Program-made: the position numbers and the translations under genes
In this document: positions 10,737-22,223 of the stretch, in pieces
How the letters are laid out: each line of letters begins with the position of its first letter
Position numbering within the stretch: position 1 is the stretch's first letter
The notes under the pieces: generated by a model
The model's database searches: none
What the model was told of the DNA's origin: nothing
What the model saw: only the letters and a program-made list of their open reading frames with translations
DNA from: Pyropia yezoensis
Taxonomy: Eukaryota > Rhodophyta > Bangiophyceae > Bangiales > Bangiaceae
Direction of reading: 5' to 3'
DNA length: 64,000 nucleotides
Assembly: GCA_009829735.1 (NCBI GenBank)
Contig: CM020618.1
Span: 12,940,568-13,004,567, forward strand

Positions 10737-11085
10737 GTGAGGTGGATGCGGGGAAGGGGGCTGGAGGGGGGGGGAGGCGCTGTGGGGATGGCAGAACATG
10801 GTGCACAGGAGGCAGTTGAAAGAGAGTTCAGTCAAAGGCAACGGTGGGCCGCTCCGTCGTTGTTGTTTTTTGGTTTGTATTTTGTCCTTGTCCTCCTCGT
10901 CTCGCCGTCCCGCGGCGTGTGCTCAAGAGGGGGCAAGGGGGCTGGGCGACCACCCCGTCAGGCCGCCACACCCCGCGCGGCGGCGTGACCACCGCCCGGC
11001 TTGTCCGTCGCGTTCTGAAAGAAGGTGGCTGCGCCCTCCTCCCCCCACCCCCCCCCCCCTTACCCTCTCCACCCCTCCGCCACCC
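10737..11085. other. convergent intergenic spacer
   Basis: A 349-bp spacer between two convergent genes. It contains a T-rich patch at 10858-10895 and no open frame of interest. Probably the two 3' UTRs. Confidence 0.4.
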
Positions 11086-14058
11086 TCACGCCCGCGCTGA
11101 CGTCGCGGAGCGGTGCCCACACCGCCGCCACGCGTGGCGGACCGGCGCGGGCGGGGGCGGCCGCGGCGGTGGGGGCGGCCTCGGCGGCCGCGGCGGTCGG
11201 GGCGGCAGCGCCCACGGACGCGGGAACGCCCGGCCGACGGGAGGCGGCGGCACCCACGGGCGGTGGAGCGGCCGGCCGGCAGGCGGCGGCACCCGCGGGC
11301 GGTGGAGCGTCTGCCCGACGGGCGGCGGCACCCTCTGACGCCGAAGCGCCAGGTCAACCGGCGGCGGCGCCCGCGGGCGCTGCAGCGCCAGGCCGACAGG
11401 CGGCGGCACCCACGGGCGCTTGAGAGTCCGCCCGGCTGACGTTGCTGCCGCCGCCGCCGCCGCTGCCGCTACGACCGTCGTCGCCACCGTCGCCGCCGTC
11501 ATCGACGCCACCCCTCCTGGCTGGCAGCCAGTCTTGTGGCGGCCGGCGGCCACGGCGGCGGCGGTACGAGCAAGCAGCCCCTCCACCGCCAGGGGTGGCT
11601 TGAGTGCCCTCTGGCAATGCGGCGGCTGCGGCACCGGTGGCGCGGCGGCCACCGCCCGGCGGGGCGGCGCGGTCGTGCCAGCGGGGTCCTGCCGGGAGGG
11701 AGGCGGTGGTCGGGGTGGCGACTCGCGCGCTGGTGGCGGCGGTGGCACCGGCAGTACCGGCGGCGGCGACGGTGATGCCAGCGACGACGACGGTGGCAGC
11801 GACGGCAACCGCCGCACCGTCGGCAAAGGTGACGAGGCAACGGGCGGCGGTGGCGGCGGTGGCTCCGCCAGAGGCATCTCGGCGGCGCGTGCCGGCGGCG
11901 TCTCGGCGGCGGCACTCGTCTCGGCGGACGACCGTGCCGGCACGGACGGGTCGGGGACGCCCGCTCCCGCCGTTGGCGACGGTCGCGGGAGTGGCAGCGG
12001 CGGGGGCAAAGGCGACCGCGTCGGGGGTGCCAGTGGCGGCGGCCGCTGCTCAGACACGGGCGGCGGAGGCGACGACGGGGGCCGCCCCGGCGACGGCAAC
12101 GGTGTCGGCAGCGACGACGCCGGCGGCTGAGCGGACAATGTCAATGCCAACGCCAGCGGTGGTGGTGGTAGCGGCGACGTTTTTGGGACTGCCGGCGCGA
12201 CGGTCGACGCCTGCAGGGGCCACCCGTCGGGCAACGGCAATGGTGGCAGAACCAACGGCGGTGCCGCTGCGGGCATCGACCGCGAGGGTGGGGATGGCGG
12301 CAGCGGGGACGCCGCCGACGACGGCGTCGGCGACCGACACCGCCGCCGCCGTGGCAGCAGCGGCGGCGGCGGGGTGGTGCTCCCCCCAGTGGTGCCTGTC
12401 GCGGCCACCCCTACGTCAAACCCGCCGCCGCCGCCACAGCTGCCGCTGCAGCTGCCGCCGCCGCCGCCGCTGCTGTGACAGGCGTCGCGGTCACCGCCGT
12501 CCCCCCCGAGGCCACTGGCTGTCGGGGACGCCGGCGGTGCGCCCAGCCGCCGTGCCCGAGCGTCGCGCTGACGCTCGGCGACCGCTGCGGTGGCATGCGG
12601 GTCCGACAACGGCAACGCGGCGATGCCGCCGTCCCCGGTGCCGCGTCCGCCATCACCGTCGCCACCACCACCGCTGCCACTCCCACTGCCGCCGCTCCCA
12701 CCACAACCACCACCACCACCGACGGTGCCGCTTGCGCCGCCGCCGCCGCCGCCACCACCATTCCGACCGCCGCCGTCTGGCATCGGGGCGCCCCCGTCCG
12801 AGTGGATAGGGTCGCCACCTTGACTTTGCAGAGGTGGGGACGGCGTCCGACGCGGGGACGGCGGCGGCGGCAGCGGCGGCGACGACGGCAGCGTCAGCGT
12901 CGGCAGCGTCAGCGTCGGCGGCAGCGGCGACGGCGGCGGCTGCGGCTGTGGCGGCGGGGACGGTGGCGGCGATGGCGGCACGGCGGGGAGCAGCACCACC
13001 GTCACGGCGGGCGCCCACGTGACCGTCCGCGAGCGGGGCGGCGGTGGCGGCAGGTCGTGGCCGGCAACGGCGGCGGCGGCGGCAGCGGCAGTGGCTGTGG
13101 CGGTGGCGGTGGGGGCGGCCGCCGCAGCGGGTGGCGGCGGCGGCGGCGGCGGCGGCGGTAGCCGCGGCAGCGGCCGCGGCGGCGTCGGCGGCAGCGGCAG
13201 CAGGGACGCCCGCTGGGCGGCGCGGCGGGTGGTGGGGCGGCGGCGGCGGCGGCCGGCGGGCAGCTCGGCGTCGCTGCCACGGGTGGCGTACGAGGTGATG
13301 CGGTTGGCTGGGGCACCCACACAACAACGGGTGGATGGCGGGGGTAGGGGTGGGGTGAACTAGCGGGGAAAAGTCAGCGTAAGGCGTGTCAGTGAGTGCT
13401 GCCCGACGCGGGGTCGGTCCGTGGCGGTCGTCCGGCCGCAGCGGCGGTGCCAGCGGTCTGAATAGCGTGCGTCGGTGCGGCGCGTTGCCACCACATCCCC
13501 ATCCCCCCCACCCCGTTCTGCCACCTTCAGCGATGACGACGGCCGCTGCGCCGTCGCCGGGCCCACCGCGCGATGGTCGGTGGCGGTGACCCACCGGCAT
13601 CTCGGCGGGTGGCGGCAGCAGGACTTGTCGCGGCGGCACGGACAGCAGGTGCCCCGTGCACGCGACCCTATTCCCATCCCCTTGCGCCCCACTCCCCGTC
13701 CATCCAACCATCCCTCCTTCCCTCCCTCCCTCCCTTTGCCACGTCACGTACCTCGAAAGACGGGCACGGGCGCCGCTGCCGCCGCCGCTCGGCCCATGGC
13801 CAGCCGCCGTGAGCCCGAGGCAGTCAACGGGCACGCCACCACAGACCGCCACACACGCTGGGGGCGTCTGCCGAAGCCGTCGCGCACGCGCCGCCGCCAC
13901 CCTCCTGCCTCCTCCTCCCAGCCGACCGTGCCGTGAATCCACTGGGGCGGGGGGCACGGGGGTGTGTCACGGGAGCTGCCACGGCCGTCGCCGTCGCCGT
14001 CGTCGAAGTCGGCGCCGTCGCCGTCGACACCGCTGTCCACTGCAGCCGCTTCCTTCAC
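11086..14058 (-). CDS. hypothetical protein with long Pro/Ala-rich C-terminal region (two exons seen)
   Basis: Not recognised. A supported intron joins an upstream exon ending at 13752 (donor GTACGT at 13751-13746) to a long exon 13307-11086 (acceptor CCCCAG), phase 1. The upstream exon encodes an acidic N-part (DGDGADFDDGDGDGRG), then PQWIHGTVGWEEEAGGWRRR and RRPQRVWRSVVACP. After the junction comes ANRITSYATRGSDAELPAG and a basic RRRRRPTTRR patch, followed by about 650 residues of Pro/Ala/Ser/Gly low complexity. The extreme C-terminus has about five 13-residue repeats of the type RPRVPPPAG. The start is uncertain: only GTG is available near 14058, and a CTGCAG acceptor at 14045-14040 suggests another upstream exon. 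The clean splice and the ordered N-part favour a real gene. Confidence 0.45.
11225..11420. repeat. 39-bp tandem repeat (about 5 copies)
   Basis: Imperfect direct repeats of 39 bp around the core GGCGGCGGCACCC, encoding a 13-residue unit in the minus-strand protein. The period is a multiple of three, so unit gain or loss keeps the frame. Confidence 0.6.
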
Positions 14059-15310
14059 CCCACCAACCTCTCTGCTGCTGCACCCTCGCCGGCGGTTTTC
14101 GCGTCACCGGGCCGACGTGCCTGGCCGCACACGAGGAGAAGGGAACAGGAGGTGGGAGTGGACGTGACCGCGGGACGGTGGGCGCACGGCCGGGGAGGTT
14201 GAAGAGAAGGGGGGGGGGAGCGGGATGAGGTGAGGAGGGGGAGCGGGGTGGATGGCAGCGGGGACGTGCTGGGGGGGGCTGGGGGGTCGAGGATCGCGTG
14301 CGGCCGTGGCGGCCGTCGCCGCCGGCAGGAGGGGGGGACCGTCAGGGGGGCGGCTGGGGGTGGCGGCGGCCGCCCCCCCCCGTGCCTGTCGCCCCTGCCA
14401 GGGCGGGAGGGGGCGGCGGGCGTGGCCCCCACCGCACGCGGCGGCGCGCCATCCCGGCAGTGAGCAGGGGTGCGTGGGGGCGGGGGGGGGGGGGCATGGG
14501 GGGGGAGAGGGGGAGGGTCCCGTCAGTCGGGAAGGGCAGAGTCGGGAAGGGGGGGGGGGGAAGGGGAGGGTCGGGAGAGGCGGATGCTTCGGCCGCCGCT
14601 CCTATCAGACAGACGGAAGGGAGCAGGCAAAGAGAAAAAAAAACGGACTACGGGAGGAGGCCTGTTTGAAGGTGGGCCGCAAGGGCGGCTGTGCAGCGGC
14701 AAGCGTATCGGGAGGGAAGGGGGCCAAACGGCCGTGCCACCTGCGAACAAAAACGTCACCAGTCTCGTGTGGGACGCCGACCTACGGGGGGCGCCACGTC
14801 CATGCAGGCGCACAGCCAAAGATCCTGCCGCTCGAGCGCGCGCGCTACTTTCAAAACCAACGGTGGCGCCTGCGCGTGTGCCGTGCGCCCGTCCCTGAGC
14901 CAATGAATCGACCGCGTCAAAGGCAGGGGTGTGAAGCGCACCGTGCGGGAAACGGACCGTCCCCGTGGGCCGCTGCCACCTTGAGTGCGCCCCGAAAAAC
15001 AGGGCCCAGGTGTTGTTGCTCGACGGGCAATATGGGGGGGGTTGGGGCGCTGCTCCGCAAGTCGTTTGGTGCAAAGCTGCCGTGGGGAAAGAACGGGGAG
15101 CCCCGCTGCGTGACGCCGTGACTGTGCAAACGCACCCGTTTGGTATGGCCCACTGACTGCCGTGGCGGCTACAACAGACAGGGTACCCCGCACTGGAGCG
15201 CGGCGCGCTCACCCGCAAGCGATTGGACGACTCGTTGTTCACCATGCCGCTTCACCCTCACACATCAGCGGATGACCGGCCCGCGGGGAGCCCAGTCCAC
15301 TCCCGTTCTA
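14059..15310. other. intergenic region, no gene recognised
   Basis: About 1.25 kb between the likely 5' end of the Pro/Ala-rich gene and the 3' end of the acyl-CoA dehydrogenase gene. G-runs at 14206-14218, 14479-14492 and 14550-14560. The long antisense frame at 14523-15245 has no domain-like features. The 5' exon of the minus-strand Pro/Ala-rich gene may lie in the left part. Confidence 0.35.
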
Positions 15311-16981
15311 TTACACCTCGTACTTCTTGGAGAGCAGCTTGGCAATCGTGACCAGGTGTATGTTTGACGTCCCCTACACAACATACGGAGGTGAGAGCAG
15401 TAGGGAAGATGTAGCAGTTGCAGGGGAACAGCAGCGTATGTACAAGAGAGTGGTGGTTAGCAATGCAGTGAGAGCACCATGACAACGAAGCGCAAAAAAG
15501 CCACGTGACGACACACATCGAGGCAGCACCACGAGAGAGCACACACGCACCTCGTATATCTGCCCAATCTTGGCGTCGCGGAAAAACTTCTCTGCGGGGA
15601 AGTCACGCATGTACCCCACGCCCCCCGCCCAGTTGACGCACGCCGCGGCGATCCGGTCCGCCACCTGGGAGGCGTAGAGCTTGGCATACGCGGCGTCTGC
15701 AACGACGGGCAAGCCCACGTCGACCAGCCGGGCGGCGTTGTACACCAACGCGCGGGCGGCGGCGAGCTCCGTGGCGGCCTGCGCAAACTGGAACTGCATG
15801 CCCTGGTTATCCGCCACGGGCCGGCCAAACTGCTGCCGCTGCGCGGCGTAGGGGAGCGCCACGTCCATGGCGCCCTGCGCAAGGCCCACCAGCTGCGCAC
15901 CAATGCCGACGCGGCCCTCGTTGAGCGTCCCAATGGCAATCTTGTAGCCCTGCCCCACCGGGCCCAGCACGTTGCCGGCAGGCACACGGACGCCACCCAG
16001 GGTCAGCTCGCAGCAGGAGGTGGCGCGGATACCCAGCTTGTCCTCCTTCTTGCCCACCACGAGGCCGCCCCCCGCGGCGGCGCGGTCCACGAGGAAGGCA
16101 GTGATGCCACGGTGACCCGCCGCAGGTTCCGCGTTGGCAAACACCAGGAAGATGTCTGCTTCCTTGGCATTGCTTATCCACGCCTTGGTGCCACTGAGGA
16201 TCCAGTCCTCGCCGTCCCCCACGGCTGTCGTCTTGAGGGCAAACGCGTCAGAGCCAGAGCCCGGCTCACTCAAGCAAAACGAGCCGACGGCGGAGGTGGC
16301 CAGGCGGGGCAACCACTCGGCGGCCTGCGCGTCCGTGCCGTGCCGACGCACGGTGTTGCACAGAAGGGTGTTCTGGATGTCAACGACCGCCGCGACGGCG
16401 GGGTCAACCTTGGCCAACTCCTCAATGACAATGACCGCCGAGGTGAAGGACATGCCGCCGCCGCCGTGGACGGCGGACACCTCCACGCCCATCAGCCCCG
16501 CCTCAAACAGCTGCGCCAGCAGCGCGGGATCCAGCTCCGCCTTGGCGTCCATCGAGGCCACATTGGGGGCCACGTGGCGGGCGGCAAACTTGGCCACCAT
16601 GTCCTGCAGCAGCGCTTCCTCCCCGGTAAGCGCCGTAGCAGGGCCAGGGACCACCTCCTTGCGCGGTGGGGGGGGAACGCCCGTCGATGTGGACCGGCGC
16701 GCCGCCGCGGCAGCTGAAACGGCATCTGGAACGGCAGCGCAAGTGCCGGCCGTTGGAATCCCAAATCGCGGGGAAGACCCCACGGCGGGAGCCACCAACG
16801 TCGCCCCGGCTGCAATGCCGCGGCCGCCATCGAAGGGCAGTGGGTTCGAGCACCCAGCGGCCAGCCTCGTCCGGGGAGGCGCCGCCGCAGGGGTCATCGA
16901 GGGCCATGACAAAGGACGAAGCGCCCCGAGCCGCGTGACAGGTAAGAGGCCGTAACCTCGCACCGCCAACACCGCAGCCAT
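15311..16981 (-). CDS. short/branched-chain acyl-CoA dehydrogenase, mitochondrial
   Basis: FAD-dependent alpha,beta-dehydrogenation of branched or short acyl-CoA (ACADSB-like), passing electrons to ETF in mitochondria. Two exons, 16981-15551 and 15373-15311; donor GTGCGT, acceptor GTGTAG, phase 0, about 497 residues. The first about 110 residues are Ala/Arg/Pro-rich with few acids, a likely transit peptide. Motifs in order: LCLSEPGSGSDAFALKTTA (here FCLSEPGSG), WILSGTKAWISNA, GIRATSCCELTLGGVRVP, RVGIGAQLVGLAQGAMDVAL, RQQFGRP, and GGVGYMRDFPAEKFFRDAKIGQIYE joined to GTSNIHLVTIAKLLSKKYEV by splicing. The catalytic Glu of the QIYEGTSN motif is the last codon of exon 1. It is divergent from CHMP2 across 800 bp. 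Confidence 0.93.
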
Positions 16982-17780
16982 GTGCAGGGCCTCATGCGTA
17001 GGTTGTAGCGGGTACCGCTGGCTCCCCGACCCCGCCTGTGCAGCTCAGAATAAGAAGAACAGAGGCGCAGGGGCAGGGGGGGATACGCTCTGACAGTTCG
17101 TCCACAGGGCGCCCACAGCAACCTCAGAGAAGGGGAAAAGGAGCCGGTTGCCAGTCACCACACGCGGTTACTGAAAGCTCAAAGGGACCTCTGCGCGGCC
17201 GGCAGCATGTCCATGTGCGTGCCCGGGAAGATGTCGCCTCGGACTCAGGCCGCTGGCCAGCATTGCCCGCCAGCTGGCGACCAACACGTTTGGAGACTCG
17301 TATGGAAGCTCCGAGTATGAGCTTGCCCGCTCGCACAGTGCAACTGGTTCAGTTTTTGTGGTACATTGTCATTTGTTTAATCTTTTTTCCACAGAGTACT
17401 TTCAGTCGTGCGGAAGGGGTCTGGTGAAAGTGGCACCCCATCAACCAAGCGCCGCACTGTCGTAGAGATCGCATGCACGCACGCGTCACCATGTGAGGGG
17501 CCCAAACCAAGAGAAGGCATGCCTCACAGCGCTGAAGGTGAGTTGGACACAACCACGACTGCGCGCCGCCACCCGCCTCTCCGACCCCCCGCACTCGGCC
17601 ACGCTTCGCCGTTATGCCGCAGCTGTAGCACGCAGTGCACGCAAAGGGACTGCAGCCCATTGGCGCGCATCTCATCCTCTCTGCCTCCTTCCCCCTGTCT
17701 CGTTCGCCAGCTCTGCCACACCCCCCCCTCCCCCCTCCCTCTTACCCTCCCACCGCCCCCCCTTGTCACTGCCTGACACA
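16982..17780. promoter_or_regulatory. divergent intergenic region, acyl-CoA dehydrogenase / CHMP2
   Basis: About 800 bp between two divergent start codons. A T-rich stretch lies at 17355-17395 and C-rich pyrimidine tracts at 17690-17770 just before the CHMP2 start. No other gene or firm promoter element is visible. Confidence 0.4.
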
Positions 17781-18440
17781 ATGTCCACTTCTGACCACCG
17801 GGACGACGGTTCCCCCCCTGACTCTTCTCTCACCCCCGCGGCGGCGGTTCGCGCGCAAAAACGGCAGCTGCGGCGGAGCGCTCGCACCTTGCAGCGGGAA
17901 CGCGTCAAGTTGAGCCGCACAGAGGTCACCCAAAAGGTCCGCATCCGGACGCTCGCGTCGCGCGGCGACGTGGCCGCCGCCCGCGCGGAGGCGGCGGCGC
18001 TCGTGCGAACACGCAAGACAATGGCGTCGCTGTCGTCGGCGGTGGCACGCCTCGACAGCCTCTCCTCCCAGCTGGATACCGCGGCGGCAACGGCGGCCAT
18101 GGCGGGCGCGCTCGAGTCGGCCACGGCGGGGATGAAGGCGGTGGACCTGGGCGGCGGCCAGCTCCGCTCCGTCCTCCGCGAGTACGAGCGTGAGTCGGGC
18201 CGCGCTGCGCTGGCATCCGAGATGATGGGCGAGGCGGTGGATGATGCCCTGGCAGGGGAGGGGGAGGAAGAGGCCGCCGACGAGCTTGTGGACTCGGTCA
18301 TGGACGAGCTGGGTCTGGCCGTAGCGGGCAGGATGGCGGACGCACCGACCACGCAGGTGGGGGCTGTAGGGACGGTGGAAGCGGAAGAGCAGCCGGTGGA
18401 TGCAGCGTTGACTGCGCGGATGGACCAGCTGCGACGGTGA
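17781..18440 (+). CDS. CHMP2: ESCRT-III subunit CHMP2 / VPS2
   Basis: ESCRT-III component that polymerises on membranes for multivesicular body sorting, cytokinesis and membrane repair; its C-tail recruits VPS4. Single exon, 219 residues, ATG at 17781. The core follows CHMP2: RSARTLQRERVKLSRTE, KVRIRTLASRGDVAAARAEA, ALVRTRKTMASL, LESATAGMKAVD, REYERESGRAALASEMMGEAV, an acidic stretch GEGEEEAADELVDSVMDELGL, and at the very end LTARMDQLRR, a MIM1 motif for the VPS4 MIT domain (compare LEERLKNLRRD in human CHMP2A). The first 25 residues replace the usual short basic head with a Ser/Asp-rich one. CHMP2 rather than CHMP3 is supported by the EMMGEAVDDAL and DELGL segments. Confidence 0.9.
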   Translation: MSTSDHRDDGSPPDSSLTPAAAVRAQKRQLRRSARTLQRERVKLSRTEVTQKVRIRTLASRGDVAAARAEAAALVRTRKTMASLSSAVARLDSLSSQLDTAAATAAMAGALESATAGMKAVDLGGGQLRSVLREYERESGRAALASEMMGEAVDDALAGEGEEEAADELVDSVMDELGLAVAGRMADAPTTQVGAVGTVEAEEQPVDAALTARMDQLRR

Positions 18441-19234
18441 GGGTGTGTGCGCGGATGGCTGGGGTCGAGGAGGTGGCTAGGTGCGGTGGGGAACTAGCCG
18501 GGTCCCTGGGTCACCCACGAAGGAGGGCCCCCTCGTATGGCGGCCTGCGGGTGCTCGGCGCACGCGCGACTTAGTGGTGGGGTATCGTCGGGGTGGCCCG
18601 CTGACGGCACACGCCATTTCCCCAGCCACTGGGGTCGGTCTTGTGCTTGGTCGACATGGCCTGGGGCGTATGGCGGCGCGCCATCGACGGTGTCTTTCGC
18701 TGACGGTGGTGATGCCGGGGGGGGCGGGCGCGGTTGGTGGGGGAGTCGCTCTGGACTGGTGGCCGCGCCAGAAGGTGGAGGGGGAGAGAAGGTGGGTTTG
18801 GCTTGTGCCCGTGGCCTTCCGGCAGCCGCCCGGCAGCCGTTTGCCCCGCGAGCGTAGCTCCCGCTGGGAAATTCTGCCGCGCAGGCTTGTGACTTCGTGG
18901 GGTCCCTGCCAAACCGTGATGCACGCATCCGGCGCTCCTTTTCTTGGTCGTGCGGCCACGGTGGGCTCGAAGTTTCTTTTTGTTTTCTTCTTTCGTGCTG
19001 ACGTCACCACGGTCGTGGCACCCCCCCCCCCCCCCCCCCCCCAACACTATCGGCTGCAGCTGTCTAAGCCATCGCACACCGCCGCGCTGAGACGAAAGCT
19101 CCAGGCACGGACCTACTGCGCCCAAGCGTGCAGCCACAGGGACAATGCCCTGGACACACGCCAGCCAGACGATGGATTAAAAAAAAAATCGGGACCATGC
19201 CATGCCCAGGCGGCCGACCGACCACGCACCTGGC
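18441..19234. other. convergent intergenic spacer with C-run
   Basis: About 800 bp between the convergent CHMP2 and antiporter stops. It holds a run of about 22 C at 19021-19042 and an A-run near 19177-19188. No frame here resembles a gene. Confidence 0.4.
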
Positions 19235-22223
19235 CTATGGACCCGACTTGTCATCAGCCGAGACGGGCGCGCTTGGTGGCGCGGGCACCGACAGCGGCGT
19301 CGTCGCATGCCCTGCCGACGATGGCGATGCCGCCGTCGCTGCGATCCCCCCGGCGTGGCCATCCACCTCGCCATTGACGCGCGTTAGCTCTGTCGCCACT
19401 TCCCCCGCCTCCCCCCTCTCGGCGTCGGTCACCCCACCTTCCGTGGGCGTCTGAGGCGCCCTCATGTTCTCCTGGTACCACGCCTCGTACTTGGAAAACG
19501 CGTCGCCCAGCCCCGAGTCACTGCGCACCTCCCGCTTGATGGACGACAAGTCCAGCTTGCTGGTGCCAAACGCGCGGAGCACCTCTGCGCCCAGCTGCAC
19601 GCTCGTCTCAAACATCTCCGGGAAGGAGCTGTTCGCACCCATCGAGAGAAGCTCCTTTTGCATCGCCACGTCACGGGCACGTACAAAGACGGGGCGGTCG
19701 GGGTAGGCTTCGCGCACCGCATTCAGCGATGCGCGGACGATGCCGTAGTCGCTGACCGTTAAAACAAACGCCGACACACCTGACCCAGAAATGCCCGACG
19801 CTTCGAGAAATTCGCGTGGAAGGGTCGCATCGCCAAGCACGACCGGTAGGCCCGACTGGGACGCCGCTTGCACCAAGTCCGCGTCAGAGTCGACGGCCAC
19901 CCACCGGATGAACTTGCGTGACAGCATCCGGCCAACGACGCGGCCAACAGGACCAAAGCCAAATAGGATGACGACTTCCTCGTCGCCCAGCTTGCCTCCA
20001 TCAATGGAGGTGGGCACCAACGACTTGTCGTCTGGGTCCGGGGAGCCTGCCGCAGCGGCGAAGAAGGAGGCAGCCGGCTTGAAGTCTGCCAGCTGCGCGG
20101 ACATCGTACTGACACCCCCCTGCTGCTCCACCCATCGATCGATGCGAGGTGACAGCCAGAGCCCGGCGCTGTACAGCAGTGGTGTCGCTGCCATCGACAC
20201 AACAACCACTGTGACCAGGAAGTCGTAGATGTTGGGAGGCAGGTAGCCCAGCCGTTCGGCCAGCGCAAACAGCACGAAAGCAAACTCGCCCCCCTGTCCG
20301 ATGAGAAGACCCACTCGCACCGACTCGGCAAGCGAGAGCCCAAAGGGGAGCCCCACTAAAGTCACAACCGTCGCCTTGCAAAAGATGAGTGAAGATACGA
20401 GGAAGGCAACAGCACCAGGCTGTGTGACCAGCAACTCCCCATTGAGCGACATGCCCGTGGTGATGAAAAAGAGCCCCAGAAAAAGGCCACGAAATGGCTC
20501 TGTGTCCACCGCAATGCGCGAGCGGAAGGACGATTCAGCCAGCAACACCCCGGCGATAAATGCGCCAAGCGTCATGGACAAGCCCAGCTCGTCGGTCAAG
20601 AACGCGGTGCCCAGCACCGTCAGCAACACGGACGCCGTAAATGCCTGCATGTTGATTGCCGGAGCGAGCAAAGGACAGGACAAGTCCCCAGAGCAACCAC
20701 CGCGCATAACAAAGCACAGTCCAGATGTGCCCACCATCAGTGGTTCGAACCACCAGAGAGGGGCAACATACACCAGAACAACAAAACGAACAGTGGTCAG
20801 TCATATCCTCACCACCCAAGACACCAAAAACGACCACCCTTGCAGGTCCTCTCACACACGTGCTGAAAGAAATGGCGGTTGGACCGAGAACGCACCACAC
20901 GGTATGCCGATCACATGACACCTCCCCCTCAGCAGCCCCCGGAAACGGTGCCCAACATACCTCGCTGGAGTCGCTATCCGCCACAAACTGAAACACCCGC
21001 CTGAGCAGCTGCCCCCCGAGCACGACAAATACAGCAAGTGCAGCAAGGACCTTGACAACTTCCACACCCGCTGACTGAATGAGGTCCGGCAAGTGAGTCA
21101 AGCTCGTCCACGAGGTGTAGCTAAACAGGGGAACCAGCACCAGCAGCGGCACGACGGCAATATCCTGGAACAACAGCACACCAAACGTCGCGATACCTGC
21201 CCGGCTCTGCCGCTCCCCCCGCTCCGCAAGCAACTGCAGGATAAACGCCGAAGAAGAAAGGCTGAGCGCCGACCCAACCACCAGCGACTCAGACGTGGAT
21301 GCGCCCATCCCATAGGCGCCCAGGCCGAGCAGCGTCGTGCACGCGGCCATCTGAGCAAAACCGAGGCCGAACGCGTACTTGCGGAGCTTGCGCAGCCGGT
21401 CAAACGACAGCTCCAGGCCCATCTCAAAGAGCAAGAAGAGGACGCCCACGTCCGCCAGAGGCGTGATCTCCTCCACATCCTTGACCACCTTGAGGCCGTG
21501 TGGACCGAGGACCACCCCAACAAGCAAAAATCCCAGGATTGGCGACACCTTAAAGCGCTTAAAGACGGGGATGACCACCACCGTCGAAACGAGCATGGAC
21601 AGGACCAGCTCGAGGCCCTCGAGAAAGTCCTTGTCCGTGCATCGCCACGAGGAGGCGCCAGTGGCAGCGCCCGCTGGGGGCGGCCCCCCGTCTCTCCGGC
21701 TGGGTACACTGGGCACCCCCACCGCGGTACCCGCCGCCCACTGGCAGACACCCCCTGCTCGCCGCAGAGCCGGCGCGGGCGTCCACGCACACGGCCGCGC
21801 TGCAGGGAGGCGCACCGCGGCGGCGGCAGCCACTGGCCGGCCCGCCCGCCGCACCGGCGCCCCCACCGACAGACGCAATGACGACGGCGCGGGTGACGCG
21901 GCAAAGGCCATAGCCGCCGCGGGTGGTGACACTGCCCATCTCCGTCCCCACGCAGGTCCAACAGCGGCAACGGCGGCAGTGACCGGCGGCGGCACTGCCA
22001 CCGCCATCGGTGACCGCCAGGTCCCCCACGATGGGGTGGCGGCGGCTGCGGCCGTGGCGTCACCGCCAGTGCCACTCGCCCGGCCGCCCGATGCGGGCCG
22101 CAGCAGGCGGCGTGCTCCGCCCGCGGCCGGCCGAGGTCCAGAGCTGGCGGCCACCCCGCTGCACGCGGCTGGGGGTCGTATCCGTAACGGCAGCGGCACC
22201 GCCGTCCCGGCGGACCCGCCCAT
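19235..22223 (-). CDS. plastid-type K+/H+ antiporter, KEA/KefB family (CPA2)
   Basis: Monovalent cation/proton antiporter of the KEA1-3/KefB group, expected in the chloroplast envelope or thylakoid. Exons 22223-20961 and 20644-19235, donor GTATGT, acceptor CATGCAG, phase 0, about 890 residues. The first about 195 residues are Ala/Pro/Arg-rich, fitting a transit region. The membrane domain includes SPILGFLLVGVVLGPHGL, LADVGVLFLLFEMGLELSF, LSSSAFILQLLAERGE, FQDIAVVPLLVL, and after the intron LSMTLGAFIAGVLLAES, PFRGLFLGLFFITTGMSL and IGQGGEFAFVLFALAERLG. An RCK/TrkA-N domain follows (VVILFGFGPVGRVVGRMLSR, a Rossmann G-x-G-x-x-G; VAVDSDADLVQ; VVLGDAT). The C-tail of about 100 residues is Ser/Thr/Pro-rich and unconserved. 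Divergent from the ADIP-like gene. Confidence 0.93.

Noticed and set aside
14523-15245. 240-codon minus-strand frame
   Set aside because: No conserved text, disrupted by homopolymers and low complexity; composition explains the open frame.
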